This document shows, piece after piece, positions 1 through 12,352 of a stretch of 64,000 bases of DNA. Both the position numbers and the translations under genes were made by a program. Within the stretch, counting starts at the first letter, position 1. Each line of letters starts with the position of its first letter. Source of the stretch: Macrothele yani (taxonomy: Eukaryota; Arthropoda; Arachnida; Araneae; Macrothelidae); assembly GCA_039090855.1 (NCBI GenBank), contig CM076991.1, forward strand, positions 104,110,021-104,174,020, written 5' to 3'. The notes below the pieces were generated by a model that was given only the letters and a program-made list of their open reading frames with translations, was not told the origin of the DNA and did not search any database.

Positions 1-1319
1 ATGCTTTCCCAACCTTGGCGGAAACGAGACGTCCACCGTGACACTGTACTACGATACACTACACTAATCCCACAAACTTCACAAAAAGCTTTGTCACCAC
101 GCCAAGTCTCGGTGGGAACTTGAGGGTCATAGATTTTGTTAGCGATTTTCGATCATCTAGATTGGCAACAATGACATTGAGTTTCCTAGTATAGGCGACC
201 CAGTCTCATCGTTGGGACTTAAAAGCGTTGTGTTTCATATGAGCTCGTACGAGGTTGTCGCTAGAACTCATATACGCCGCAAAAGAAATTAAATTTAAAA
301 AAGAACTAACATTTCGGTTATAAGCTTGAATAGGGGTATCTGTAAAGGAAGAAAACTATGGCTTATTTTAAACTAATACACAGACACTCGTACCCATTTT
401 CAGAGCAGCGTGAAGAAAAACACGTTGATTTAAGAAAACAAATATAAAATTTATTTGCTGTATAATGCTTAATTTTAGAACAATTTAAATGGTGGGACCT
501 GTTTAAATTATAACACATCTCTACGAAAGGAAGTTATGGTTTACTTGAGAAAATGTAAAAACATCAATATCCCTAACAATCCAACCAGTACGGGGTGAGT
601 AATAAGGTTTCATTTCTAAAACTTAACTGAATACTCATGCAAGGGATTGAAATAATTGGATGATGTCTTACCCTATATGGAACTTCAGCTGGGCTGATCG
701 ATCTGGCGGTTGAGGAAAGCGCTGGTGGTCTGGTGGCCGTGGGTGATTTTTGGCTGGTATCCTCCGTGGATAAAAACATAGCCGATAGTTATCTCAGAAC
801 TTTACTGTTCTACAGTTCTTGATTTCAAGTCGACGGACTTCTGGAACTCCGCATAGTTTGGCATTTCTTTGCTTACCGCTGGCTCTTCCGACCAAAATTA
901 CTGTGACCGCCCCATGTTCGCAAACACAACTTCTCTCTCCGTCTCTCTCTTTCTCTCTTAAGTTTTTTCGCTCGTGTATTTTTTCTCCCGGTGAAATTTT
1001 AAGTTTCTGCTTTTATTTTAGTTTTCGCTTTCCCTTATCGCCCTGCGGCTAGGCGTGTCCTTACCTCGAGAAAACGTCCCTTGCACCACCATTGGTTCTG
1101 GATTTCCTCCCCTCGTACGCAAGTGGAACGCTTGTCCAGTTTGCGGCTGACCAGTGGCTACTTTGGGGTAAATGTTCCCTGGGCCTGCTGACCATCTGCT
1201 GAGCTACGCCCTTTAAAAATTAATTTGGCCGTAACTGTCACCCCGTTGTTGGGTTCTATTATAGTAGACTCCGAGCAAACCCTTTTTAAAACTTGAAAAC
1301 TGCTCGAAGTCACGTATGC
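1..1319. other. No recognisable gene
   Basis: AT-rich sequence with only short open frames and no motif I recognise. A pyrimidine-rich stretch lies near 930-1020. No terminal repeats, tRNA-like boxes or transposase motifs were seen. Confidence 0.5.
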
Positions 1320-1332
1320 CCGACTGAAATAT

Positions 1333-1550
1333 TTTTTTTTTTTTTTGAGGTTTAACGACCGCCGTGAGCAACTCAATGGGCTATAAGCAGTCACCCGTCC
1401 CTAATTTAGGGTCACTGGTTCCAGGGAAGGGAGAGAGCCAGTGCCGTAAGACAAATACAACATCCATGCCTGACCGGGATGCGAACCCGGACCCCGTTCG
1501 GACAAATGATCAGAGGCCAACGCCGTAGACCACTGCGCCACCGGGGCGGC
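1333..1550 (-). mobile_element. SINE-1 copy (tRNA-derived), full length
   Basis: Read on the minus strand it begins with a tRNA-like head (A-box TGGCGCAGTGG-type, B-box GGTTCGCATCC-type), continues through a body also present at 13014, 13489, 30792 and 56577, and ends in a poly-A tail (poly-T 1332-1346). A 12-bp target-site duplication CGACTGAAATAT flanks it at 1321-1332 and 1551-1562, which fits LINE-driven target-primed reverse transcription. It has no coding capacity. Confidence 0.9.
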
Positions 1551-1562
1551 CGACTGAAATAT

Positions 1563-3839
1563 GTTCCCCGACACAGAGCCTGGGTGACAGTTATTACATA
1601 AGCTTTAGCTTCTTACCGCTTTAAGATTTCTTTCTTAAATTTTCGTCGTGTAGCCACCGCAACGCCATTGTTGTTACGGAAGCATTATGCAATTCGCAAT
1701 GCTGTTGCTTCTCACATGCCGGGAATGGAAGAAAATGCCTTTCGCCTAGTTTACGAAATTTTGCACCTGGCCTGGCGCTTGCAATTTAGATCTCCTTTCC
1801 CCCGCGGAAGAGAAAATGGAGAAAAGAGAAGAAAAGAACCCAGCGACTCCCTATGCGGCCTGGGTTGGGATGATAGTTCGTGCACCTAATTAAAAATTAC
1901 TCCAATTAAGCAGTGACGTAATTAATTATGTTAATTAATTAACGTAATTAAAAGCACTTAATTGTGTATTTGAATCCCAAATTGGAGCCATTCTATACTG
2001 AAAGCAATGTGCCCGAAATTAGAATAATTGTCGCGGCAACAGCTTTATTAATTTCGATAGAGGATTTTCCTTCCAAAGTTTCAATTTTAATGTAGGATCA
2101 TTTGTCGCTACGCAAGATCTGACCTGACTCAATTTCTTCCCCCATTTCTAGGCAGAATTTTTCGGACCAGGAACAAACTAGCCAGCAACCGCAGACACAA
2201 CTTTGTATACTGAAAGTCTGACTTACAGCTGGCGCAACGATTGGAGCGATTACATCATCCAATGGGTAGCGCCTGCGCAGTGTGCAAAACGTTCGAAATG
2301 ACCTATGTATTAAGTTGGAAACACGTGAAATAGTTTATATAGACAAAAATCGAGCGGTTCTTTCCATGTTACATAACCACAGAAAGTTTCTGTGCTTATG
2401 TTGTTACGGTTTCGTGCAGTGAAACGAAATCCTGACGTTTCAGATTAATGCCTCAGTTGTTTGGATTTCATTGTTCTCGGTGGTGTAATGGTTAGCATGT
2501 TCGTGCGCAAATCGGGAGATGCGTGTTTAGTTTCCGTTCCAGGACGATTAAAATTTCAAATTTCTGTTGTTGTGTTACATGGAAAAAACAACTTGGTTTA
2601 CATCTATATGATATACGTATTTTATTTCTTTTTAAAAAAACACGAAAATATTGTTTTATATTCAGAATGAAAGCTTTTATTATTTTCTATATTATTTTGT
2701 ATTCAAAAGCAATGGGAAAACAACATTGTATGCTTTTCAGTCACGCGCGTTTTCCATGCCAGTTATCTTCCAAAATTTATTCTTTTCGCGTATTAATTTT
2801 GAATTTAAATATTAAATTAAAAATTCTCCTTTCGTGTATTAAAATTTACTTGGACAAAATATAATTATCTGATGTTGGAAATTTTCAATTCATTCGTTTT
2901 CGAAGTTGTGAGCTTAATAAAATGCAAGAGGTTGAACTTCGGCAGCTGGGAACTCTGTTATGTTTGCGCTAGAATATTTGCATTTGCGTGTCTTTCCTTC
3001 TATTTCAGATACGGTGGCGTCGACGGCTTAAACGCTTCCAATGTAAAGCGGGCCGAAAGACTTGAATGAAGGCCCATTGGTACAAGAGTACAGATTAACG
3101 AAACTAAAGAAAGGAAAAAGCTGCAGAGAAGAGGACGGGTTCTCCGCAGCACTAGCAGGAGAACAAGAAACACGATTAACGGATGAAGAGGGATTTCAGC
3201 CGAGGGTTCCTTTTAATAGTAAAGGTAAATATTTCTTGTTGGTCAAGTGTTGACAGAATTGAAGTGTTTCCTTCCTGCTGATGTGGTGAACGCAAAGACA
3301 GCGAAAAAGGCGAACAAGAAGAAGAAAAGGTTGAAGGAACAGAAGATGAACTTACTCATAGGTAGAAGTACTCTCGTGTTGACAGAAGTCTTCTGAGCCA
3401 AGAAGTATTTTTTCTTCTTTTGTAGGGTCCAAGTATGCGTTGTGGTTAGTTAGGCAGTTGATTGTTATTTCTGCAGAAAGAACAAGGAGTGGGTTCAGTC
3501 GAGAGAAAAATAGTCGAAGACAAACAAGCGGATTTAATCACTTCATTTTTATGCCTTGGATAAAGATCTTATTTGAAGCGCAGTTTCGTAAACTGTTTAC
3601 TCAGCGATTCGTTTCGTTAGAAATCAGTTTTGTTCTTATCTGAGAGTGCTCTTGTGAAAGTAAAACGCAATGCACATTTCAAATTTTCAATGCTGTATCT
3701 AAGATAGCAATTAATTAAGACAAAACGTACTAATAGATGCATGCAATTAGTAGCAAGAAACCTCCGACGAGCTTAAGCATTTATTCCGATACTTTAAATC
3801 AGAGACTACAGACTTGTCATGATGATAGTATATTTTGAA
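1563..3839. other. Sparse non-coding stretch
   Basis: No transposon ends or conserved protein motifs seen. A degenerate tRNA-like string lies near 2476. A splice-acceptor-like pyrimidine tract (TTCCTTCTATTTCAG ending at 3008) is followed by a short open frame. These are single signals and do not establish an exon. Confidence 0.4.
2476..2547 (+). other. Degenerate tRNA-like sequence
   Basis: The string GGTGGTGTAATGGTTAGCA matches the D-arm/A-box region of eukaryotic Asp/Glu/Val-type tRNAs, and a weak TTTCCGTTCCAGG follows at the B-box distance. The acceptor stem does not close cleanly. It is probably a decayed SINE head or tRNA pseudogene, not a working tRNA. Confidence 0.3.
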
Positions 3840-4161
3840 AATACAACGTTTGCCTCATTTTTTTTCCAAGTCAACTAAGGTTTCGCTAGGTTCTGGCCTA
3901 ACTTCATCAGAACGAATGGCACGTAAATATTCAAATTGTACATGACACCATAAATGGTGTTTGTAGTCACGGGTTTTAGTTAGTTGCTTCCACGCGATTC
4001 ACAGAAATGGTGAGGATGCCATGCCATTAACAATTTGCAAGAATTCTGATATACTAGGATTGTACCGAAAGTAACGCAAAAGTGGGCTTAACGTTTTTAT
4101 TAACTGATAGAGGTCGTTCAAATATAGGTACAGTAACTCTTCCTCTATAGTAACCCATCTA

Positions 4162-5971
4162 CACTAAAGTGCCAGGAAAACTGGTATACCAGTCTAATAC
4201 TTGGTAGATCTCCTACGGGAGCTCAGGACTGCAGAAATAAGACGGGGCATGGACTTCTGGAAATATGCTGTAGGCAATGCACACCATACTTCCTGCAGAG
4301 CGTTCTACAATTCGGGTGTATTCCGAGGTCTCCGATTCCTGTGTTGGATAGCTATAGCGAAGTAAATTTCTCCATCATTTTTGGTCTACGCAGGGAATCG
4401 AACCCGAGTCCGCTTATTCCGGAACAAGTCGCTCTACCAACTGAGATACGTAGACGTTCATTCTGACTCATATCTGCCTTTATGTCGTGTGCGTCCTGCT
4501 ATGAAGTACGTCACATCCCCCCCCCGAAAGAGGGCCGGGGCATGGCCCACGGGTCAGCCGTGACCATGAATCGTTGCAGGCAGCCATCCACTGCAGAACG
4601 TGCAATTGAGAATTCCCAGTCCATCTGGTGTGTGGAATGCAACGTCACACACATTTATTTTTCGAAGCGCTGGAGAAGGGATTCTCGTATTTTTCCTATC
4701 TCGCGGTGTGGAAAGAACATCCCACCATTGCAAGATTTTGAACGGTCGGGTCATCCGGATAGTTCGGGCGCCATTGCAGCGAAGTAAATTTCTCCGTCAT
4801 TTTTGGTCTACGCCGGGAATCGAACCCGAGTCCGCTTATTCTGGAACAAGTCGCTCTACCAACTGAGCTACGCAGACGTTCATTCTGACTCATATCTGCC
4901 TTTATGTAGTGTGCGTCCTGCTAGCAGGTACGTCACATAGCGCGTTGCATGACATCCCAAATGCGTTCTATCACGTTCAGATCTGGGGACTTGGGTGGAA
5001 ATGGCAACACCCCAAATTCAAATGAATGCTCCTCTAACCATAATGTGGCGTCCCGACACTTGTATGGAGGTACATAGTCCTCTTGGAGCAGGCCCAACCC
5101 ATCAGCATGAATGAAGGACATGGACGGGTGTACCTCGTCAGAAAGGATGCGCACATAGCGTTGGCCGGTCACACACGTTAGTAGACGTGTACCAGGGGTC
5201 CAAGTGAAGTCCAGTTAAACACACCTCATATCATTACGGACCCCCCCCCCACACACACACACCAGTCGGTACAGTTCCCTGTACACAGGCGGGATTCATG
5301 GCTTCATGGGGTTTGCGCCACACATGAATCCTTCCATCTGCCCGATACAGTTGGAAACCCGACTCGTCAGACCAGGCTACTTATTTCCAGTCATCAAGTG
5401 TCCGTTGGTGGTGTTGCCGTGCCCAAGCGAGGCGCATAGCTCTGTGTCGTGCACTCATCAAGGGGACTCGAGTTGGGCGTCGGCTCCCAAAGCACATATC
5501 GTGCAGGGTACGTTGCACAGTCCGGACGCTGATGCTTGTTGAGGCTCCAGCATTGAATTCCTATTATACCTGCGAGACTGTTGCACGCCTATCGCGTGAA
5601 ACGATTATTGATAACCGACGATGGTCACGTTCATCCAATGTCTTTTTACGGTCACACTGGTATCGTAGGGTGGAGGTTTTGCCGGAATTCTTGTAGTCAA
5701 CACCCTTACAATGGTCGTCCGTGAAAATCCGAATTTCGTTTCTACCTTCGAAATACTATGGCCAATCTCACGAGCGCCAACTATGACGCCGCGTTGAAAA
5801 TCACTTAAATCGTTATTACTTGTCATTCTCATGCCGAAAACAGTTCTGACAGCTGGCAAGGATGTCTATCGCTTTATATACGCACTGGCGGACGCAACTG
5901 AGTACGCGCATAGGTGACGTTGGTATGTATTTTGCATAAGCTCGTCTGTACCAGTATTTCTGGCACCAGTG
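4162..5971 (-). mobile_element. Tc1-like element containing TRIM-t copy A
   Basis: The ends are inverted (CACTAAAGTGCCAGGAAAAC left; complement of CACTGGTGCCAGAAATACTGG right) with TA at 4160-4161 and 5972-5973. The minus strand encodes Tc1 transposase remnants: an N-terminal SDFQRGVIVGAREIGHS helix-turn-helix at 5800, then decayed DDE sequence down to ERIWDVMQRA at 4940. The reading continues beyond the TRIM once one copy of its 4-bp TSD is removed, ending in a C-terminus near 4190. Length without the TRIM is about 1.22 kb, typical for Tc1. Large parts of the middle are lost. Confidence 0.85.
4353..4937 (-). mobile_element. TRIM-t copy A, complete
   Basis: Direct repeats of 163 bp (4353-4515 and 4775-4937) flank a 259-bp non-coding core. 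In element orientation (minus) the LTR starts TGTGACGTACC. One base after the first LTR is the primer-binding site TGGCGCCCGAAC (4773-4762), and a G-rich polypurine tract (4516-4530) abuts the second LTR. The TSD is TAGC at 4349-4352 and 4938-4941. Each LTR contains a tRNA-like sequence. It sits in the Tc1 transposase gene, whose frame closes across it. Confidence 0.88.
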
Positions 5972-6029
5972 TATATTGCAGGTAAATAATGGATTCCAAG
6001 CAGAAGCAACATGCGGACATTGAGTTGTT

Positions 6030-7136
6030 GACGAAGGAAGGGTGCAGGCTGTCCGACATCCACAAAATGCTACAGAATGTTTAGGGAGATGCCACCATTG
6101 ACAAGAGCAATGAGCACAAATGGATGAAGAGGTTTAAAGAACGGCAAACCAGCATTGAAGACAAACCACGCAGAGGGAGACCATCCTCTGCGACCACTGA
6201 CACAAATCGTCAGCGAGTGGATAGATTGATTTGCGCGGGGAGACGAATCACAATCCGTGAGCTTGTTGCAGAGCTGGACTGTGAACACAATGCCATACAG
6301 AAGATGGTGGATGACTTAGGGTATCGGAAAGTGTGTGAAAAGTGGGTATCTTGGCAATTGACACCCGATTTGAAGGAGAGAAGGGTGGAAATCTGCTCTG
6401 ATCTGCTGGAAGCGTTTGAAGCCAATGAAAACACGTTTTCTTTCGATCTAGTGGCAGTGGATGATACGTGGGCGTATCTTTACGATCAGGAAACGAAGAA
6501 TCAATTCATGGAATGGCGTCACTCCTCTTCATCAGGGCCTAAGAAGTTCAAGAGCCAGTGATCAGCACAGAAAGTCATGGTGACTGTTTTTTGAGATGGC
6601 AGGGTTATCATTCTCCTTGATTTTCTGGAGTGTAGCGGCAGCGTGACCAGCAAGTTGTACATTGAGACACTCAAGAAGCTTAGAGAATCCATAAGGAGGA
6701 AGACACCAAACAATAATCTGAAAAGGATCCATATTCACCATGACAATGCGAGACCACACACATCTTGGGCAACAAATCAGACAATCGGCAAATTAAGCTG
6801 GTCGGTGTTTCCCCATCCACCGTACACCCCAGATCTAGCGCTCTCCGACTTCCACCCGTTCGGTCCAATTAAGAACAGTCTCCGGGCAGAACAATTTGAT
6901 GGCACAAACGAAGTGAAAGTGGCTGTGAAAAAGTGGGCACAACAGTCCACACCTGATCTTTTTCTAGGAATAGTCGAGAGTTGGGTTCAACGACGGCGCA
7001 AATACATCGCTTGTGGTGGATACTATGTTGAGGAGTACCTTTGTATAGAAAAAGAGTTATTCTACCAGCACGTGCAATTTGAACGACTTTTGTCAGTTAA
7101 TAAAAAAGTTATGCCCACTTTTGCATTACTTTCGGT
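6030..7136 (+). pseudogene. mariner transposase, inactivated
   Basis: The mariner family moves by cut-and-paste with a D,D34D catalytic domain. The N-terminal helix-turn-helix region begins near ATG 5989. Visible landmarks are the RGRPSS linker near 6175, VDDTWAY (first Asp, near 6460), HHDNARPHTS (second Asp, near 6740), and PPYTPDLALSDFHPFGP, the mariner signature around the third Asp (near 6820). Stops interrupt it near 6082 and 6559, with another in the 6590 region, so it cannot make transposase. The C-terminus reaches the right terminal repeat. Confidence 0.88.
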
Positions 7137-7452
7137 ACAACCCTCGTGTATGGAAAGCTTCAAAAATACCAAGTTTAGTGGTTGAATCTGGCTTGTCGAT
7201 TAGTTTTGCTTCTTCAAAGAGAAATGTGTGGTCCTTTTCGTAACAGTGTTTAGCCATCGATGACTTCTTTAAGTCACAGTTCCGAATATAGGTCTTGTGC
7301 TCCTTCAATCGAAAACGAAAGGCTCTACGCGTCTGTCCTGTATACGAAGCGCCACATTCATTTGGAATCTGATAAATTTCCCACGAGGTTTTATCCTCAA
7401 CATAGTCTTCTGATCCTAAAAAGTTCATTTTGTTTATGGGTTTAAATATCAC
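7126..7452 (-). pseudogene. Penelope-like GIY-YIG endonuclease remnant
   Basis: Minus-strand open frame with the IYQIP...YTGQTRR core of the GIY-YIG nuclease, the RLKEH helix and a histidine/cysteine-containing SSMAKHCYEKDH segment seen in Penelope-like endonucleases. The usual GVY becomes EIY and YIG becomes YTG. The last residues, after AFHT, are mariner sequence, because the mariner end at 7148 interrupts the gene. The RT thumb is in a different frame just upstream (7484-7770). Confidence 0.7.
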
Positions 7453-7790
7453 TTTAAAATTGAAGGTTTTAAGAATTTTTTTTTTATTTTGAGGGCAACG
7501 TTACGGGGAAATGGAATATTGCAAAATTCTCTCGTAATGGGTGCATCACAGGAGTTAACGAGGAGATAGGCTTCGGTTTCGGGAATTTTGTTAGAGCCTT
7601 GTCTATAATGGAAGGGTTGTATTCCCGATATACTGCAACACGTTCAAGGGAATTAAGTTCTTTTCCCAAATTGTCTTTATCTGAACGTATATGCATCGCG
7701 CGATATATGCAACTGTAAAAGGCGCTGAATTTTTGTTGCCAAGAGTGATTGGACTTGACATTGTCGTTGCGAAAGATTCATTTGAACGAG

Positions 7791-8506
7791 TAACCAGGAT
7801 GTTAAGGAATGATAGGCATCGGTTATTTTCATCTATACAATGAATTAAAAGTTAAGTGATATTCCCAAACACTGCTGAGATACAGTTGTTCATTTATGCG
7901 TTAGCGTGAATTTTCTACAAATTTCTTCACTATTTTGAATGTAAATAGCTATAATCTAACTTTGAACTTACGTACAGAGATACGTTTAGTTCATTGTATG
8001 CATAACATTTTAAAGAAAGATGTGTACCAAGTTTCAGCAATTTATTTACATTCCTTTTTGAGTTATCAGCTTTTTTCGTATAGAATTCGGAACGAAAATC
8101 TCATTCTTCCAAAAACGCGTTTAAAATTTACAATACAAAGTTTTTCGCAGACATAAATTGCATCAAATAATTGTAACCAAAGTATTGCCAGATCTGTAAA
8201 TCCATATAAAAATAAATATTTGCTGATTTCAACTATAATTTTAAGCAAAACTAGTAAAACAATCCTAATTATTTCTCAACTTCGGGCCTTTGTTGTGTCA
8301 CTTTTAAAAGCTGTGTTTTGATATTAAAATTGCTATAACTCTGTATCTATTCATCGTAGACAAGAAACAAAGGCAGTTTTGGAATCCTAAAGAATGGGCT
8401 TTTAAAATTAAACATTTTTTTTAAAATGAAATTTTGCCCAAAACGACCTTTTCAACGTATTCGGGTACTTAATGGAATGTTAATTAACGCAGTTCATAAA
8501 GAAGCA
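7791..8506. other. No recognisable gene
   Basis: AT-rich, with no terminal repeats or coding motifs. It may hold the decayed 5' remainder of the Penelope-like element, but I cannot align any RT motif here. Confidence 0.4.
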
Positions 8507-8935
8507 TGTGACGTACTATAGAGGTGAATCACACGTGTCAAGGCGAGAAATCTGCTGCGATGCACTCCGTCGGTGTAGCTTAGTCGGCGAGAGGCGACGC
8601 GGGTTTGATTCCCGTTACAGACAAATTCCTGTTTTTACATTGGCGAGCGAACGTAATAATAGATCTACTGGCCGTTGGATTCTTCGAAAAATCTGTGATG
8701 TTCGTTCCACGCATCGTCTAGATTTTATGAAAAAAAATTTCTTCGCTTCAAAAAAAATAAAAAAATAAATAAGAAGGAGATGATGTGACGTGCTACATAG
8801 GTGAATCATACGTATCAAGACGACAAACCTGCAGTAGTACATTCCGTCGGTGTAGCTTAGTCTGTTTGGGCAACTGACTCCGGAGCAAAGAGACGCGGTT
8901 TCAATATCCGTGGCCGACAAATTCCTGTTTTCACA
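8507..8935 (+). mobile_element. TRIM-t copy H, divergent subfamily
   Basis: Two imperfect direct repeats (8507-8639 and 8784-8935) both start TGTGACGT and end near TTTTTACA/TTTTCACA. One base after the first is TGGCGAGCGAAC (8641-8652), one block off the family primer-binding site, and the purine run AAGAAGGAGATGA precedes the second. Flanks AGCA and AACA match at three of four bases. The LTRs carry a tRNA-like A-box region (GGTGTAGCTTAGTC) and a weak B-box. The first LTR has a ~19-bp deletion in the tRNA-like part. It is older than copies A, B, C and G. Confidence 0.7.
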
Positions 8936-10029
8936 AACATTGACTTATAACGGAGAATTTTTCAGTAATCATGTTTTGATTAAATACTATCACTGCAGTG
9001 TTCATAAGATTTTCCCACATCTAGTGCATATAAAACGAAGCTTTTCCTTCTTTTAATATTTCATCGTCGAAGTACAAAACTGTTCACTCTATCTTAAATG
9101 GTTATGATGCTTCAGATGGTGGTGCTCAAATAACGAGCATTTACTGCAGTAAAAATCAGAATGCATCTCAAAATTCATATCCAGCCTCCGTCAGATACAA
9201 TTATACCTAGAAATTGATATTTACTTTAAGCTTCATATAAAAAGCGAACATTTCTACACTCGTAGAGGTTACTCGTTGATCAAAACTGGGGGAAAGGAGC
9301 CCTGAAAGTGTGAGGCTGATTTAAAACGGCTTTAATAAATATTTCTATTCTCAGGTGGTGGCCAATGCTTGGCCGCAAGCCGCAGCAGTACATAGATCAA
9401 CCTGATAAATGGATTTTCTAGATAACACATAACGGCAGATACGGCGTTTGCGGCGGGGACACCCGTACTCAAGAAGCCGCCACGATCTACTGCTCAGCCT
9501 TTCCGAGTAATGATAAATGTCTTCTACGCGAAATTCCCTGCGTTGAATCATCTCGAGCCAAAGAAATATTCTCTTATAAAACAACTATTTTACTTACCGA
9601 GAAAGCATCTGCTAGCAGATTGCAGAGAATTCATCGATTTTCAGCTTCCTTGGACCCAGATATGCTTACGCCTTTAGCGCGATCAGATTCTCTCTTTGCT
9701 GAAGCTTTAAAGAAAATTGTTTCTTTGTTGAATGGAAAACATTCAGAATCTTTTACAGTGACATCGTTTCCACTAGAGACCAAATAATTTAGGAAAATCA
9801 TAGTTCGGTTAGAAATTGTGTATATAATTTAGCAATTTTCGAGCGTCTGTTGCTTTTTTCCAAATTTTGACCGTAATCTGACCGAAACACTTGTTTAAAG
9901 AGTGCTTTCATTTTCATTCCTGTGAAATTCCACATGGGGATGAGTTCGCACTGTTTGGTAGTCACGCTACATAGTTGGTCCCGGTTAAGAGATTCCCTCG
10001 CTACATTATAAGATATTTCCTGAAATTGA
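8936..10029. other. No confirmed gene; one exon-like signal
   Basis: A pyrimidine tract with TTCTATTCTCAG ends at 9354. It is followed by a short frame that stops near 9420 and by a GC-richer stretch (9355-9540) unlike its AT-rich surroundings. It could be a terminal exon or a decayed element. No family was recognised. Confidence 0.3.
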
Positions 10030-11450
10030 CGAGACACTTTCCGTAATTCCTTTCGGGAGAATTAACGAAACATATTTCTGACTCCGCCTTTTACGTGAAA
10101 TAACGCGAAAAAACCTGAATTTAACGGATATTTCATACGTGAATTGGCAGAGATACTCTGGTTAGTTTTTCTCCGGTTAAAAATGGGAAATTCTGAATTT
10201 TCAAAAACCTTTCCTCAGTTACTTTCTCGTATTACCAGGAAACGGCCGTTTTTAAGAAGCGTTAAATGAAAATTACTGAATTTTCAGAAACCTTTCCGTA
10301 ATTCTTTTCCTATGTTAACGGGAAATTTCCGTTCTTAAGACGCGTTGAAGAAAAATTCTGAATTTTTGGAACTCTTTCCGTAATTCCTTTCATATATTAA
10401 CGGGAAACTCCCACTTTTAAGAGGCACTGAAAGAAAATTTTGAAGATTTAGAAATCTTTCCGCAATTCCTTTCGTATGCTAACGGGAAATTGCCATTTTT
10501 AAGACGCGCTGAAGAAAAATTTTGAATTTTTAGAAATCTTTTCATAATTCCTTTTGTATGCTAATGGGAAAGTGCATTCTTTAAGAGGCGCCGAATTAAA
10601 ATTCTGAATTTTCGGAAACCTTTCCGCAATTCTTTCGTACATTAACGGGAAACTGCCGTCTTTAAGAATCGTTGAACGAAGATTCTGAATTTTCGGAAAC
10701 CTTTCCGCAATTCCTTTCATATATTAACAACAAACTGTCGTCTTCTAGAAGCGTTGAACGGAAGTTCTGATTTTTTAGAAACCTTTCCGCAATTCCTTTT
10801 GTATATTAACCAGGAACTGTCGGCTTTAAAAAGCGTTGAAAACAAATCCTGAATTTTCAAAAAACCATCCGCAATTGCTTTCGTATGTTAACGGAAAGTA
10901 TCCGTTCTTAAGGGGAGTTAAAGGAAAATTCTGAATTTTCAGAATATTTTCACAACTCCTTTTGTATATTAACGAGAAACTGCCGTCTTTAAGAGGCGCT
11001 AAACGAAAATTCGTAGTTATCAGAAAACCAACCGCAATTGCTTCCGTATGTTAATGGAAAACAACCGTTTTTAAGGGGCGTGAAAGAAAAATTCTGAATT
11101 TTCAGAACCTTTCCGCAATTCCTTTCGTGTATTTATGGGAAACTTCCGCTTTTAAGAGGCATTAAAAGAATTCTGAAGTTTTAGAAACCTTTCCATAATT
11201 CCATTAGTAAATTAACGAAAACTCTCAATTTTAAAAAGCGTTAAATAAAAATTCTGAATTTGCAGAAATCTTTCCTCAATTTCTCTCATATATCAAAGAG
11301 AAACTACCGTTTTTTAAGAAGTTTTAAAGGAAAATTCTTAATTTTCAGAAACCTTTCCGCTATTCCTTTTGTACATAAATGGAAAAATTCTGTTCTCAGT
11401 TTTTACGCACATGACGGAAAATTTCCGGTAATTTTAGCGGTTCGTGGGAA
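10030..11450. repeat. Satellite-like tandem array, ~84-bp unit
   Basis: About 16 diverged head-to-tail units. A unit reads roughly as CCGCAATTCCTTTCGTATRTTAACGGGAAA, then a CGTTTTTAAGAGGCG-type stretch, then AATTCTGAATTTTCAGAAACC. Spacings between successive CCGCAATTCC cores are about 80-86 bp. No frame persists across it. Edges decay gradually rather than ending at terminal repeats. Confidence 0.85.
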
Positions 11451-12352
11451 TATTTGAGATTTTATTAGCTATTAAATTTTTATCGTTTGACGGAAGAACC
11501 GATTTTGAAGTTCTGTAGAAAGATTGAAGATTGTGGGTACATATCACATGTACAGTGAAACTTCCAAATAACGGTCGGTGCTCGGACCAGGAAAAAGTGA
11601 CCGTTGTTGGGAATTACCGTTGTTCAAAGGTTAGGACTAGGTTAACGTAGTTAGTCCGTTACTTTGGTACAAAAGCAGAATAACTGTACAAAGCTTACGC
11701 TCAAAGAAAACGGTTTCAGAGCTTTCTCCAAAGGTAGAATGCTGAATGAAGCTCAAAATTACAGTTAAAAACTTCGGGAAATTTGTGTGTGACCCGTTGT
11801 CTTAAATTTCTCCTTAGAAATAGAAAAGTAAAAGCCTAAGTTTAGGGTACACTAAGGGAAAGAAAAAACATAGAAAAATGTTAGACTGTGAAGTCGAACA
11901 ATACAGTTAGCTGGCCGCACGCCGAAAAATAGGAGCAAACCCCACAGGGACCAAACTAAGAAACACCGCTGCCAACATTTCAGGCAAGAGCAACCCCTCC
12001 CCGATCCCATCCAGGTTGCGACTGAAATACACAGCTAACTTCACATAGATCTAAACTTTGACTCCTTTCTTTTCACTTAAGCACACCATTGTACCTGCCG
12101 AAATTCAACCCATCCTTCTCGAGGCATATTTCCTTTAGCAATAATATTATTTGTCCCCGTCGGTTTGAATCCCACCATTGATGGAAGGTTATCTTATATA
12201 TATTTCCGTAGTGTTGCATAAAATTTCAGGACATAGGTACGTCGTAACACCGTGGGAGATGGCTCATTTTACAGTTCTTGATCCCTACACGTGCTTCCAC
12301 TGCCGTTCAACTGTAAACTACCTTACAGTGAGGACGAAAACAGGGTTCTCTT
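11451..12352. other. No recognisable gene
   Basis: AT-rich flank between the satellite and the Helitron remnant, probably including decayed Helitron 5' sequence. No Helitron terminus was identified. Confidence 0.4.

Larger units (their letters stand above)
4054..7148 (+). mobile_element. mariner element containing a nested Tc1
   Basis: The terminal inverted repeats share TTGTACCGAAAGTAA (left, from about 4059) and its complement (right, ending about 7143), and TA dinucleotides sit at 4052-4053 and 7149-7150. Without the 1.8-kb Tc1 insertion (4162-5971) it is about 1.28 kb, the usual mariner length. It lies inside the Penelope-like element and is itself the target of the Tc1. Confidence 0.88.
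3840..7790 (-). mobile_element. Penelope-like element, 3' part, split by a mariner
   Basis: The minus strand reads from 7790 through the end of a Penelope-type reverse transcriptase (a W-Q-Q-K-F-S-A-F motif, then an acidic/basic thumb-like segment near 7700-7500). It then reaches a GIY-YIG-like endonuclease at 7450-7150 with IYQIP, YTGQTRRAFRFRLKEH and a HCYEKDH-type segment. The frame breaks at a mariner (4054-7148). After removal of one TA it continues in phase at 4053 and ends near 3890. Stops and frameshifts make it dead, and the 5' part of the RT is missing. GIY-YIG after RT is diagnostic of Penelope-like elements. Confidence 0.7.

Noticed and set aside
573..1052. Short frames at 573-779 and 819-1052
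   Set aside because: Low-complexity composition, no motif and no support from neighbouring features.
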